Shown here: positions 1 through 12,900 of the stretch, piece after piece
Numbering within the stretch: the first letter of the stretch is position 1
How the letters are laid out: every line of letters starts with the position of its first letter
Assembly: GCA_947561715.1 (NCBI GenBank)
Contig: OX387200.1
Coordinates: 14,324,501-14,388,500, forward strand
DNA from: Ascidia mentula
Lineage: Eukaryota; Chordata; Ascidiacea; Phlebobranchia; Ascidiidae
Length of the DNA: 64,000 nt
Direction of reading: 5' to 3'
Notes under the pieces: model-generated
What the model was told of the DNA's origin: nothing
The model's input: the letters and a program-made list of their open reading frames with translations, nothing else
Database searches by the model: none
Position numbers and translations under genes: made by a program

Positions 1-355
1 AAGGACAACACGATAATTTTTGTTCTGTTCATTGCACAAATTGCGCGAAGGCCATCGGTTTCAAGTAAATATGTATAAAACGTTCGGTCTGCTTGAGCGA
101 CTGACTTACTGCATGATATTAATGTACCGAAATTTGCCCGCTGTGGAAATTCAGCACTACACAATGATTTTCAAGATGTGTTGAAATGTAACGGGTAACT
201 TGACTTGGAAATAGCACCAAGAGGTGATGGCTTTGATCGCGCAATTGAACTTGTAATTTAAACGAGCACAGCGTCTGCAAATATGTCACTGGAAACTAAG
301 TGAAGTGTCACAACTGGTTCTCATCAGGAGATTTGCCTACAGGGAACTTCCGAGG
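1..355. other. Downstream flank of the GANAB gene
   Basis: No gene is visible. This should contain the 3' UTR of the minus-strand glucosidase II gene that stops at 356-358. I see no canonical AATAAA or ATTAAA on the minus strand here, so the cleavage site either uses a variant signal or lies outside the window. Confidence 0.5.
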
Positions 356-3300
356 TCAAACGAGGGTAATGCTCCAATCCTTCTGCATTTTTACTCCGGG
401 TTTTCGAATCGTCAGAACATTTGTTTGAGCGTCATACGAAAAGTCCAGCTCTTTAACTTGGCCATCTAGTAATAAAACAGTGCAATGAAAGTAAAGTGCT
501 TTATTGAGGGGACCACAATCATTATTTGCCGTAAACATTCTACTTGCTCACAGTGTTGCAAAAATAGATATGAGAGCTAATTTGTAGCTTAAATGCCAAC
601 CGCATACATTCTATAATATTTTTTACAATATCCACGGTTTTCACTTACCAACAGACAACTTGATGGCGGAAGGTTTAGTTACGCCCATAATCACAACCTT
701 TTCCAACCACGAGTCTGTATCCCACGACGCATCGTTATTGGCAGATCTACACACGTACATACAGATGTTAATCATTGTGCATTACTCGGAGTGTGGCACA
801 TTCTTAAATTCATAGTAAACACACAGAAGAGCCTATATTGCCCATACTTCGAAATTAATACACTGTCCTCAAACACAAGTTGTTTGTAGTTGTATTGGTT
901 GTTCTTATAGTTGAACGTATGCCCGTCGTCCATGTAAAGATCGCCAACAGCCGTTCCCTGAACACAGTGAAATTTGTAAACTTCTCGGCCACAACAAATC
1001 ACTCATACGACTCGAGTACCTGTGGGGTTAGAGCGACAAATAAGGTGTAAGGGTCATGAGTCATGAGGGAGGAACAACGTCTCACTCTCATTTTGCGTGC
1101 CACAATCGTTCCACCACGCTGCAGAACTGCAATCTACAGATAGAATTGTTACAAATTGCCTGAGCAGGATTTACAACTTTGATTATACGTAAGGGCTATT
1201 TGCCATAAATTTAAACAACGATTACATTTCAAAGTAAAAATATTAAACAAGTAAGAGTGTTTTAATACTTATCATTTGCGCCAAATACCAACCTTGTCGA
1301 GAGGAGTAGAAATTGAAACCGTAGCAGGACTTGAATAATATTGATAATTTTTTACATCAAACCATCCTGTTTTTCCTGAAGCCAAAAAATATTTGTCATT
1401 AAAATTTTTATTTTCGCAAGTGACCACTACCTCATAGAATAAAAGATCGTATAATTAACGCGAGGTGTTAAATGATTTGTTGTACCATAAAAACAAAAAC
1501 CAATGGAAAAATTTGGAAAAGCTAAAAACCTGCTTTTCAAGAGAAAGCGAGGTGTATTAAAAACTTCAACTTTGGCGGTGTTTTTATTTCCAAGATTTGC
1601 CCCTATATGTTTTAATAAAAAATCAAACAAAAAACGCAGTGTTGTACAGCATTGGGGTGAATGAAATGCTGTATAAACTGATTTAAACCGAACCATGCAG
1701 ACCCCTGTACCGGGTAGCATATTAGTGTTAATTAAGATACCTGGAAGGTACACGGTTGAAAACTGGGTATTTGGTTGCGAGACGGGCTGGACGAGAAGGG
1801 CGGTGCCAACCATATAAGATTCGTCTTTGTCGAATGTTGACGAATCCGAGGGAAATTCGTACCACAGCGGTCGCATGGGTGGTTCCCCTGTGGTGTGTGC
1901 TTCGTAGAACAGGGTATACCTACAAAAAGACGCACCGTTGTGGAAAACTGTTAAACTACGCCTTTATTGTATAGCAGGACACTGGGCGAGGTGGTGGTTT
2001 ACGTTACATGTGCTTTTCTTGGGCAAATTGAACAACGAAAAATAGAAGCTAGTTTCGAAATATTCAATTACAAAATACATATGCAATGCATGTGCTATAG
2101 CAAGGCTGCGATACAGAAAGCGTGTTTTCGTCAGGAAAATGCAATCAACGCACGTTTTATTTACGCTGCATGGCAAAATCAGCGAACCCTGTGGTATTTT
2201 TCACACAAACTCACCAATAAGGAAGCAACTCATAACGCTCGCGAATAGCCGCGCGAATCGTGTCGCGGTATTTGTCATCGAACAACCAGGGCTCTCGGCG
2301 CGAAGTGTCGATGTGCGCATGTGCACGGAAGAACGGCTGATAAGCGGCGGCCTGATACCAGCGTGCCAACATCTCGGGATCTGGGTTTTTGAAGAAACCG
2401 CCAACATCGGCTGGAAAGATAATAAACGGCGGTTACACAACTCTGTTTGCACTTTGCTTTCGCGACAGCGAAAAGAAGTTTCCCGGTTGGAAAAAGTAGC
2501 GGCAAAAAGTTACATACATTGCAGCAACAATGTATAAGCAACACTATACCTTTACCAGCTTAGTTAGAAGCTTTTACCTCCGGAATGTGCAATGCCACAC
2601 AAACTAATGGAAAGAACCATAGGAACGCTTGCGGCGAGATGCCCCCATTCTGCTGTGTTGTCTCCAGTCCATATGGCTCCTAAACCACAAAATGGAGGCC
2701 TAATAAATGTTTTACGCTTGAATATGATCTTATGATATTCATTACCGTATTTTTGAGTTCCAATGTAAAATGCCCGAGACAAAACAAACGGTCGTTCAGT
2801 TCCACCGGATCGAGCCAGTTGACCTTTTACTGTTGATTGTTGCTTTAAAAAGAAAAAAATAACTGTCTTTAAGTGTTTTTTACATAGAAAAACATGCCAG
2901 AAATATTTACACTGTCAGGGTTTTGTCACGAAATGGATATACGGTCAAAATACGGAACTGGTATCATTTTAAAAAAAGTACATTTAAAAAAAAAAGTTTT
3001 CAGAAAACCTTTTCTAACTCCATAAAAATAAACCCTGTGCCAAACTTACCAATAATATTCCATATAGGTTGTGAACATGACGGTGTTCCCATCCAGCTCC
3101 GTGGATAATGTCTTTGTGCATTGTTATTTCAGGCCCATTGAAAACGCTTGGTTCGTTCATGTCGTTCCAGGTAAACAGGTTCAAGGTGGATCCTTTGTAC
3201 ACGTCGGGAACAAACTGACTGGCCCACCACTCTCTGTCATAAATTTTTTTCACAACAAAAATTTAGAGAAACGAATCTAGTTGTCCAACACAAACATGAA

Positions 3301-6300
3301 AGATTGGCGGACAACATTTCTACATAAAGTTATATCACAATAATAGACTGGTAAAAAAGATGCAACAGTGTTTTTCATGGCATGAACAATAAACGTTTAC
3401 AGAAATATCAGAAAAAAGGGTTCATTGTAAACCTGACTTCTGGCAGAGTTAAGTCAAGATAGGCGGAGTCACCAGGCCAGCACCACCCTTTAAACTCACT
3501 GCCGTCTTTGTTCTTTATGAAATATCCCTTATTCTGTGCTTCCCTGAAAAACACACAGAGAACGTGATGGTTGTGAACATGTGAAGTGATTTTAAAACAC
3601 CAGAAAAACGAACAACGGCACAAGAATTTGCAAACAGACATCAGTACAGATGACAGATGATATTTTAAACTGAGTAGATTTTAAATCCCGCTAACTTGCC
3701 TGTAGATGTGATAGTTGGAATCGACCTTTATGTGCGGATCAATGATTGTCACCATTTTCCGGCCTTTGGCAGCAATCGCGTTTTGCATTTCAACTGGATT
3801 TGGAAACTTCAGCGTATCCCATGTAAAATATCTGAACAAAATAGTTTTCCAGTTGACAACAATATGTAGCTCAACATGAAGTTGTTTTTTTACTACCAAC
3901 ACTTCACCTTTTTCCATCCGTGTGTTCAATATCTAACCACAGGCAGTCGTACGGAATATCGTGTTCGTCAAAACCTGCGTCCACCGTTTTAACGTCCTGT
4001 TCGTCTTTGTAATTCCACCTATAGTAAAAAAAAAATTTATCATTCCATCCTGCAGTACTTGAGCCTACATTCAAATCAAATCGAAAACTGCTTTCGCGTC
4101 TAGTGATATTTCAGTAAATAAGCACTGTATATTGGTATAATTATGTATATTGGTATAATTATAAACCTTAGAATCATTGAAGAGCAGACGATTCATTTAA
4201 ACCTTTTCATTAAATATACCTGCTCTGATGGTATGCTGTAGCCCACATGGGAGGCATGTACGAGGTCCCTGTTAACTTGGTGTATTGTCTCATCACATCG
4301 GAAGGATACCGACCAAGCATAAAATACACGTCGATCACACCGCTCTCCGACATCCAGTGTACGTTCACCTGTTCATCACGGTAACATCGTTTATGCTCTA
4401 GTTGGAGGAGCTGTCAACATGCAGGATAACTTACCTCGGGGACAGCCTCGTCACTGCCAAAATAGCCAAAAAGTGTTCCTAGGACACCCTTGTTGTCTTC
4501 AGAAGAGTCGACGTCAATCCACGTTTCGGCTGCGTTGAGCCATAGCATACCAACGGTGCGTTTCGCGCTGCACATTTAAATGTATGTTAGTAATCTGCGC
4601 AGTTACACGCGTATTGTTCATGTCCCGGTTGGGCATATGCTAGTCCCAAACTTGTTGCCTTTTGTGTGATAAATTGCCACATACATCACATTTATTTGCA
4701 GCTCCTACAAACCAGTTGTTAATCACAGGACTGTAAAGCCAAATCACAGCATCACTTATATCATAAAGGTACTACACAAGAGAAACAGTAGGCAAAACAA
4801 AATATTACTTGTGTCCGATCATGAATGGTATTGAACCATACAAAGCAGCCCGACTGTCAAGATCGTACTCAAAGACATCAAGGTTATAAAGTCGATAGGG
4901 CTCTGAACCAACAGTAGATCTCAGAGAAAGTTTGTCAGCATGTTCGGGGATGCCGTAGACATGTGCAAAATTGACAAAAGAAGTGTCCAATCCAATAGAC
5001 TCCGGGCCTGAAATTGTTTCAAATAAATTGTGGAATAGTCCCTAAAGTCAGGTACAAACCTCTGGGCTTAGAATCCGTGTGTGTTTTAAAAGTTTCTTCC
5101 CACATTCCCGGCTGGTCATCTGGATCAGCTTCCCCTTCCTTTTCTTCCTCATGTTCCTCTTCAGCATCCAATTTTGGATCATCCTCACTTTGACTCTTAT
5201 AAACGAAAATGTTAAGTTTTGTAACGAAAAGTATTAAACATAAATAATGTCTGCAGCTTATACACAATTCATATTATTGACTCCACATTGCTTATCATAA
5301 AAAATGTCATTTTTATGTTTAAAAGAAGAATTTATTGTTACCTCATCTCCTTCTTCACCATCTTCTTTAGCTGGCTCCTCTTCTTTTGGTGGTTCAACTT
5401 TTGGACTGTAAACGAAATATTTTGACCTTTTCACCCACGTAAAAAAACTAAAAATGTAAACCAAGCACCCATGCACTGAAAAACAACTAAATGCTGCCAT
5501 ACAGTTATGCAAGCAATAGCCGAAGTAATTATGGCATGCCAAAAACAAACATAATAATACCAAGAAAAAAGAGTGCAGTAAATGGAATGATAAAGAGATG
5601 GTGTGGTTGTGTCAGGTGTAAGTGAAGAATGATTTTCCATGTGACTACAACATGCACACAATTTGATTTTGTTAAGCTTAGATAAAATGTATACACCAAG
5701 GCATGCAAATTAAATTAACTTTTATATTATGTGCTCAATACTACCTGTTACAAAGAAGAGTAAACATTATATATAAATATATATATTTACAATAATTGCT
5801 CTATTCACCTCATACAAGCAGACAGCCAACATTCATGACTAAGCCATGCAAATGAAAAAAATGCTTGCTTAGCTAATTCCATGATACTTTATTAATTATT
5901 CCAATCTTACGGTTTTGGAACAGGCTTCTGTCGCAAGTGTTCAATGTGCAACATGTTTCGAGAATTGATACTGAAGACAGGTTCCTTTTCATCATAAATA
6001 TCAAGTCGAAATGGATCACAAGAAATCACAGCTTGGATCTGGTTATCGTCACCCAAATACACAGTGATGGACCCATTTCCTTGATTTGGCACAGCAATCA
6101 TGCTAAAAAATAGAGGGTATATTGTCAAGACATTTTACAGAAATTTTATACAGTGATTTTTATACTCTTACCATTATTTTACAAAAAACTTACTTCTGCG
6201 GTTTTATTTCTTCAATGGTATTCGGCACTTCATAGCGTGCTGCAATTGGATTAGCTTCATTCACTTTCAACCTCAATGTGGCATCTTCATATGCAAACAG

Positions 6301-6708
6301 TTCCAAAACAAACGGTTTATTGTTTTGTGTATTGGTCAAATCTAATGCCACATGATTTCTATCTATTTTCCTCAATGACCCAAGATTTGCGACATAGGGT
6401 GATATATCAGGTCTGAAATTTCTTTGTCGTCTGTATGAAAGAAATAAGTAAACAAAAAGTGTAACAACTTAATTTGTAAAGTTAACTTGCTCTGAACAAC
6501 TTACTGACAAAAAGCACTTTGGTCACACTTTTTGAAATTCCCAGGCTCGAACCCTTGAGCTTCGTCAGTAGCCATTAGAAACACAATAAATGTGAACAAC
6601 TGCAACCTAAGAATTGTCACTTTTGTCAGTTTTAAGGAAGAAAAGAGCAAAGAAAGATGTTTTTACTCACCATAATAAAGGTTTACGTCGTTTTAGGTTC
6701 AACGGCAT
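356..6708 (-). CDS. GANAB: Neutral alpha-glucosidase AB / glucosidase II catalytic alpha subunit, 22 exons
   Basis: Trims the two inner glucoses from N-glycans in the ER lumen, together with the beta subunit, in the calnexin cycle. Exons: 6671-6708, 6505-6606, 6194-6430, 5911-6102, 5342-5405, 5060-5195, 4809-5007, 4435-4567, 4220-4368, 3908-4018, 3700-3831, 3433-3543, 3050-3233, 2746-2842, 2578-2679, 2215-2410, 1741-1919, 1293-1375, 1020-1133, 848-957, 649-746, 356-546. They total 2958 nt (985 aa; human about 944). The product begins with a basic, then hydrophobic signal peptide and the conserved N-terminal CDQ...FC segment. The GH31 barrel carries [10 protein letters not shown] with nucleophile Asp about 559, and WTGDNTAEW with acid/base Asp about 635; their spacing of 76 equals that of the mammalian enzyme. 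The C-terminus matches the family (RKPG...DWS). An acidic Glu-rich linker (exons 5-6) is longer than in mammals. The donor of exon 11 is GC rather than GT. The acceptor of the last exon is the least certain junction. Confidence 0.97.
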
Positions 6709-9700
6709 TTTTATGCCCAAATCAAAACGAAAAATTATACAAAGTACAGTAGGCAATTAAAGGACAATCGCTGCCGATAAATTGCAAGCTAATTTAAACA
6801 AATGAGCAACAAGAAAGCAAAAACTCGTCACAATTTGTCAAATAAATTTCACCAAGCGACAGTCTGAAGAAGTTATGACGCGTCGCAATGCGGGGCTGTT
6901 GGAGTGTGACGGAATTTTGAGATTACGTTGAACTTTGCTCTTTAGTTTTTTTTACGTTAGGGAATCTATTTTTTATTTTAACTGAAAGTCTACGATAATC
7001 TACGAAACGTCATTTTCGGCCTCAAACAGTTTTATTATCAACCTACAATTGCCAATCAAGGTTACGACATCCAACTCATGGACAGTAAATACAATAGGCC
7101 AGGATAAGCGGTAATGGTGGTGGGTTTTTTTTTTTTTATTGCACGCGGTTTGGCAACGCGTCAACATCCACGCATACAACTTCACCCTCATACAAGTCTA
7201 ACTTGACATTGCTCCAAATTTTAGCAAAAATTTTTGCTTTTTATACAAAATTTTCTGTATCAACGGTTTCCAACCAACGCTCATTTAAAGGAACTTTTTG
7301 CAATCTATTGGGCGAAGTGAGTTTGAATGACTTGGGTGACATAACATTAAACTAAGATAGATTTAGAAACCAGACCTTCTGATTTTACCCGAAAATATCG
7401 GCATTTTGTTGTTAAAATCTGCGTCCGTCGGAGAAATGGTGAAAAATGCCTAAATGTCTGGAATTTTTACTTGTGGAAAAGTTGGCAAAGGTCACCACCG
7501 GAACGAAGTCAAAAATGTTTCAAAGTTTTGAACTTAAAGTTTGTCAATGCTACTACTGGTATAAAAAGTAACACTCAACTACAACGATGAAATTTTGGAA
7601 TTTTGTAAAAATATCGCTTTAACTTTACGCAAAAATTAGCCTATTTTTTACATCTGCACTCATTTTTACTATGCTTTATTTGACATATTTACTTACAATA
7701 ATACAGTCAGTCACGGGATGACGGTGTTACTGGATACTAGGTAGCGACAAATTGGTCACATGGTGGCGCTACACAAAATAGTGCCCCCCTTTACTCAATC
7801 ATACATACGCCACAAGCAAATACGGTCTTCAAGTTTTGGCCCAGATTGGAAATGTGCCAGATTACGGATAGGAAAGTTGTCGTCAGTAGGCAGAATGTGA
7901 CGCGATGATGATAAACTTGACTTTGTAAACGACCATTTAGGTGTAAGGTTATTAACCTTTTTCACAAGACGGACCAGCACTCAAGGTGAAGAATATGGAT
8001 ATAGGCTACACAGGGCTGCCATGTTGATGTGAAACGGAAACCGAAAAGAAATTCGATTTACCATATATTTTAACAAAGTGAATATTTTTAGTCGTCCCCT
8101 CTTTTTTTTCCAAAAACTTGGGCCTTCACTGAAGTATTTAACCAGTGTAATGTAAAATCAAAATATCAAACTAATCTATAATTCATGCAAAAACTATAAT
8201 TAGATGCTTTGTGTAATGAAAGGTTGGGATGGCTCACTTCGGTCTGCAGTAAAATTGTGTGCTTATCAAAGGGGTTTGACATGGTGAACTATAATTAGAC
8301 AAAATGAAATAACAAAAGTCCTCGACAACGCCTTTACCAGATATTATCTTGACATATTCTACTGGGTATTTTGTAATATCGTATCGAAGTGGGGAGAGAG
8401 TCGATAAAGAACAGTCGCAAAAACAACGAAGAAACACACACAATAACGCAAAAATCTAAATTACATGCATTTACAAGGGGGTGGGGTGGTGGAGGCGAAA
8501 GACACCATTAATCCCGGACGGCTTCATGAACTGAGAGGTCGGAACAAAAGTGATGGATGCGAAGGAGATCGCGGGAATGTAGTTCGGCGCTAATAAGGAA
8601 ACGCTCAATTGCGACTGAATGCAAGGAGACATCATTGTATCGGATGAAGTGAAATTACATTCAAATCGAATTTCGTTTCACAATAAATCAAATTTCAAAA
8701 ATCGATACAATAGATTTCGCGACATACTGGTGCAAGAGTCAAAAAACCGGCACAGTTGAAAAAAAATGATAACTGAACGCTCGAAAACCATGGGACTGAT
8801 CAAGCGCTTAATATTGCACTCACAATAATCAGCTCCCGACCTCGACGAAGGCTCCAACAGGGCGCGTGGATAGAAAGCAGGAAAGGCTAGCAAAGGTATA
8901 AAGGTGCAGGAACAATGGCGGTGAGAGACGCGCGCAATATGATTTGCTTCGCGATCAAGCCAACGTCCGATGAGAGGGAACCACAAACTCAATAGAGACA
9001 CTGAAACGACGGTCGGTCGTTGAAGAGAAAGGGGTCGGTTATTTGTATATGCAAAAACGTATTTCGATTTTTCAGAAAATAGCCCCCAAATAAGGAGCGT
9101 AATAAGGCTTAGAACAGCAGCAAGATCCTGGATAATTGTACAAACAAAGAAGAAACAACGAAAGCGCAAGAGGGAGTGGTGCCTACCAAGACAGTAACGG
9201 GTATGTATTTTTTTTGTAGCGCCAACAGCGCTAAACGTTTTCAATTACCGTGAACAGAGACCATTGGTAAGGTGACTTGGCGTCTTTCTGCAGCAGTTCC
9301 AACGAAAACAACTGCTTTAGGGGCATTTCTCAACAATTTCAACTTGCGCGTTTCGCACGCAAATCAGAGCGGTGAGATAGAGTATCGAATTTCGCTGGTA
9401 GCGAGTTTTCAATAGTGAAGAGTTTTCTTGACTGCTTGAGTACAGCTTCGGGATAATTTTTTTTCATACGAGGCAAAATTTTTAAAAATGTTTATGATAT
9501 ACGTTTTGTAGATGCATGCGAAACGCGCAAAGTTAAACCAGTATGTTTTGGAAAAACTGTGAAATACGTTTTGTAGATGCATTCACGTAAGACGAGGAAA
9601 TCTCCAATTGAAGTCACTGGTGTTCCCGAATTACACACACACGAACACATACCGGTCGCAATAATACGATTAAAACATGATTGAATAGCGACGTATTGCT

Positions 9701-9950
9701 TAATTTCAGCAAAACGGGGAAAAAATTTCTTTGTTGCTAAGTTAATTAACCGATGGGTCTCCAGCATCCGTTCAGGCGGAAACGCAGGAGACCGCAATGT
9801 ACGACGTCCCTGATCAGCGCCAGAGGACATAGCGGTCTCTGATTTAACGAAGGACTCCGTACCTGTTGTGGCAAGGCGCTGGAAATTTTGACGCGGGAAA
9901 TGCCAACACGTAAGTGGAAACACCGCGAATGCAAAGGAGTCGCGGAGGTG
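6709..9950. other. Intergenic region between GANAB and CBL
   Basis: Contains the presumed GANAB promoter on the 6.7-7.0 kb side and the CBL 3' UTR on the 9.9 kb side. Open frames here, the longest a 188-codon minus-strand frame at 8678-9244, show no recognisable domain and no splice structure. A 19-bp direct repeat occurs at 9499-9517 and 9564-9582. I see no RNA gene or intact mobile element. Confidence 0.5.
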
Positions 9951-12900
9951 TTACGTGAATGTCGGCACGAAGTTGCGCAAAATTTGTGCAGCGATCGACG
10001 AATTGTTGTTTGAGATTTCGAGAGCTCTTTGAACGTCGTCGAAAGAGTAGCCGAGTTCCATTAGGCGAGCTATCTCCTCATCCATATTAGATGGCTGGGA
10101 GGTCAAAGGCTGGGACAAGCTGGGCGGCACCTGTCTGTTACAAAAAACTTCTTGTATCCAGTTTGCAAGTAGAATGATAAAACCGTGATTGATGGTCAAG
10201 GCATTAAAACCCACTACAGTTTTGACTTAAATATTAAGTTCCGTTTGCTCGATCTCGGGCAAGTTCTGGTTGAAGTAGCTCGTGATAAAAAGTTGTTAAA
10301 CCAAGAGAACTTATGAAGAGAAACACGATATTAAATTGTTCGTACCGTGGAAGTAAAAATACTTCTCTTTCTCAAAAACGAATCCCTAATTTTCATATTG
10401 AAGCCGATTTGTTTTGCTGTCGGAAAAACATACCAAAAATTAACCCAGTTAAAAACCCAAACACATTAAACATGTCAATTACTCGCAACCACAATCACCT
10501 GGAGGTTTTGGGCAAAGCACTGCGGGAGGGAATGGGAGGAGCGTTGCTCCCGCTTTTAGGAGGTCGCGGAGGAGGAACAGTAGGAGGAGTTTCCGTATCC
10601 GTGGGCTTGGATCGAGGTGGAAGGACAGGTCCTTCGGAGGAATGTGCTGAGTCCGATGACGTGACGAAATTTAACGCCACAAGAGGAGAACGAGTTGATG
10701 AGGAGCCAACAGGGGCGGGAGGAGTGCAGGGATTGGAGGAAGGAGGACGTGGTGGGATAGCGGGAGCAGAGGCGTCACCCTTTACAGACTGCTGGCTTGT
10801 GCTGAAAGAGACAATACAAAATAATTAAATGTTATAACATAGCCAACCAACGTTTGTAAACCGAAAACTACAATGTTAAACTTTTGTTTTTCCAAACATG
10901 AACAAAACAAAATGCAAAAGGCCAAACAGCTATAGCTGTGATAAATTTTACACTTTTTTTAAAGCGAAATTTTTCGTGTTGGAAGTTTATGAAACTGTTG
11001 TTTTAGTAAACGTTTTGTTGAATCCATACACTGAAAATTGACTACAAATACATGCTATATACCTGGGCATAATCCAGTCGTAGTCGCTCGGAACCCGATG
11101 TCGGGGTGGCTCTGAATGCCCTGGGGCACGGGAAGGTGCAGAAGAGTTTGAAGGTTGAGGGGTCGGAATCGATATCGTGGGTCTGGGTATTAGGGGTGGG
11201 CATCGGTTCGGCAGATCATCGGCAAAGTCGTACACATCAGTAGAGAAGGGCGGTACTGGACCAACTTCACCGTTTTCCGAGCTCTGCGTTTTGCAACGAC
11301 CGTTGTATGTATTTTTTACTTCGTTCTACGTTTTATATTTACGATGTTGTTACACAATACTTTGTGTTTGAGAATTGATTCTGTGTTTATTTTAAACACA
11401 CAGTCACCCATTTTTGCTCCATATACTGGTGAATTTGAAAACTATTCATAAATGAATCTTACTGTCATCTGTGCGTAATTTTTGTAACAATATATGCAAT
11501 ACTTTATTTCATTAAATGGATTTCTTCTGGTGCGAAGTAGTTTTGCCTTTTTAACATGTTCTTTCATTACTTTTTAGCTGGAATTATACAAAATTACCAG
11601 GCCAATAAATTTAACTTGAAACTATAACGATCCGCGCGGTATTAGTTTACTTCCGGGTGAAGGGTGCAATTCTGGTTCCGTAGACAATGGAAGTGTAAAA
11701 ACATTAACCTGATATGGGATGTGTGAAAAACAAATGTAACTTGCAACATATTTTTTTAAGTTTGAGGTTTTAAGTTTTAACCACATAAATTACACCTCAC
11801 GTGTATTCACATCCTCCACAAACAATGCCTTTTTATTTATCAAATTATTACATCTAAACCAGCTGTTACACCTAACAACGGTTTCCCACTTTCAGCCTGT
11901 GCCTCCAAAGGCAGTTTTGAATGTTACATAGAGTGCAGCAAAGCTGTTACAGAAAAAGTTGACACCAAATTATGCTACAGTTTCGATGTCCCTGCAGCAA
12001 CGGTTTATAGCTGACGGTTAAAGTTCCATGAATAACACCCAAAGCATATGGTCACCAAGCAACGCCGAGCGGTTAAATGGAACAGAAGAGAAACTGCACA
12101 TACGTCATAAGCGTGTTGGCAACCGATCGAGCGAGCTTGTGCCAACAAACATTGTCCTGTGCGCAATTACACGCATCCGAACTCACCGTGGCGTTAGAAT
12201 TCTGCCGCGAAGGGGTGTTCATCATTGGCATCCTACGATCCCGGTCTGGGGAAAATATGACTGTGGTAAGAACTGGCAAGTTAGAGTGTTGGAGCAAAAG
12301 CTGGGAAACTTACGCGCTGTAGTTGCCTCCAAATTGGTCGACACTGGTCGTGGCTTTCCATCCCGAGTCAGTTTATTGCACTGTGCAAGTGAAGTCATTA
12401 ACAATGCGCGTAAATACATTCAGTCTTTTAAACTCTTTACTTACGGAGTCTGATTCGGTTCACAAACTTTAATTGGCTTATACTGATTTGAATTACAAAT
12501 ACCTCATAAAGGATCAAATGGGTGCCCAGACTTGGCGAAAGTATAAAGAGACTCAACAAATAACGGCACTATAATGATAGCCGATATAGTTAATACTCTG
12601 ATAGATCCACGTGCGCGAATTAAAAACGCACACAAGCTACTTGATATGTAGCGATTTTCCAACTATACAGACAACGTACTTGTGAGTGAGATACCGCGAT
12701 GTCGTCGGAAGACTTCCCAACCCCCTGTCCCCGTTCCAAGCTCCTGCAACCACACATTTGTATGCAACGGATCAAAACAACCACAAACACATCCCAAAGC
12801 GGCAGTAATGCTGCGTTGGCGCGTAATTATAATCACATCTACCTGCTTCCTTCTGCAGGACTGGGCGATTGCGACACTGGTCGTGGTGGAATGAGTGGTC

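Noticed and set aside
8678..9244. 188-codon minus-strand frame in the GANAB-CBL interval
   Set aside because: Irregular composition, no motif, no splice context and no homologue that I recognise; likely chance openness.
10313..10828. 171-codon plus-strand frame rich in Gly and Glu
   Set aside because: It is exactly antisense to the proline-rich CBL exon 10499-10801; the composition is the mirror of Pro/Ser codons.
12028..12453. 141-codon plus-strand frame
   Set aside because: It overlaps two in-phase minus-strand CBL exons and has no recognisable domain.
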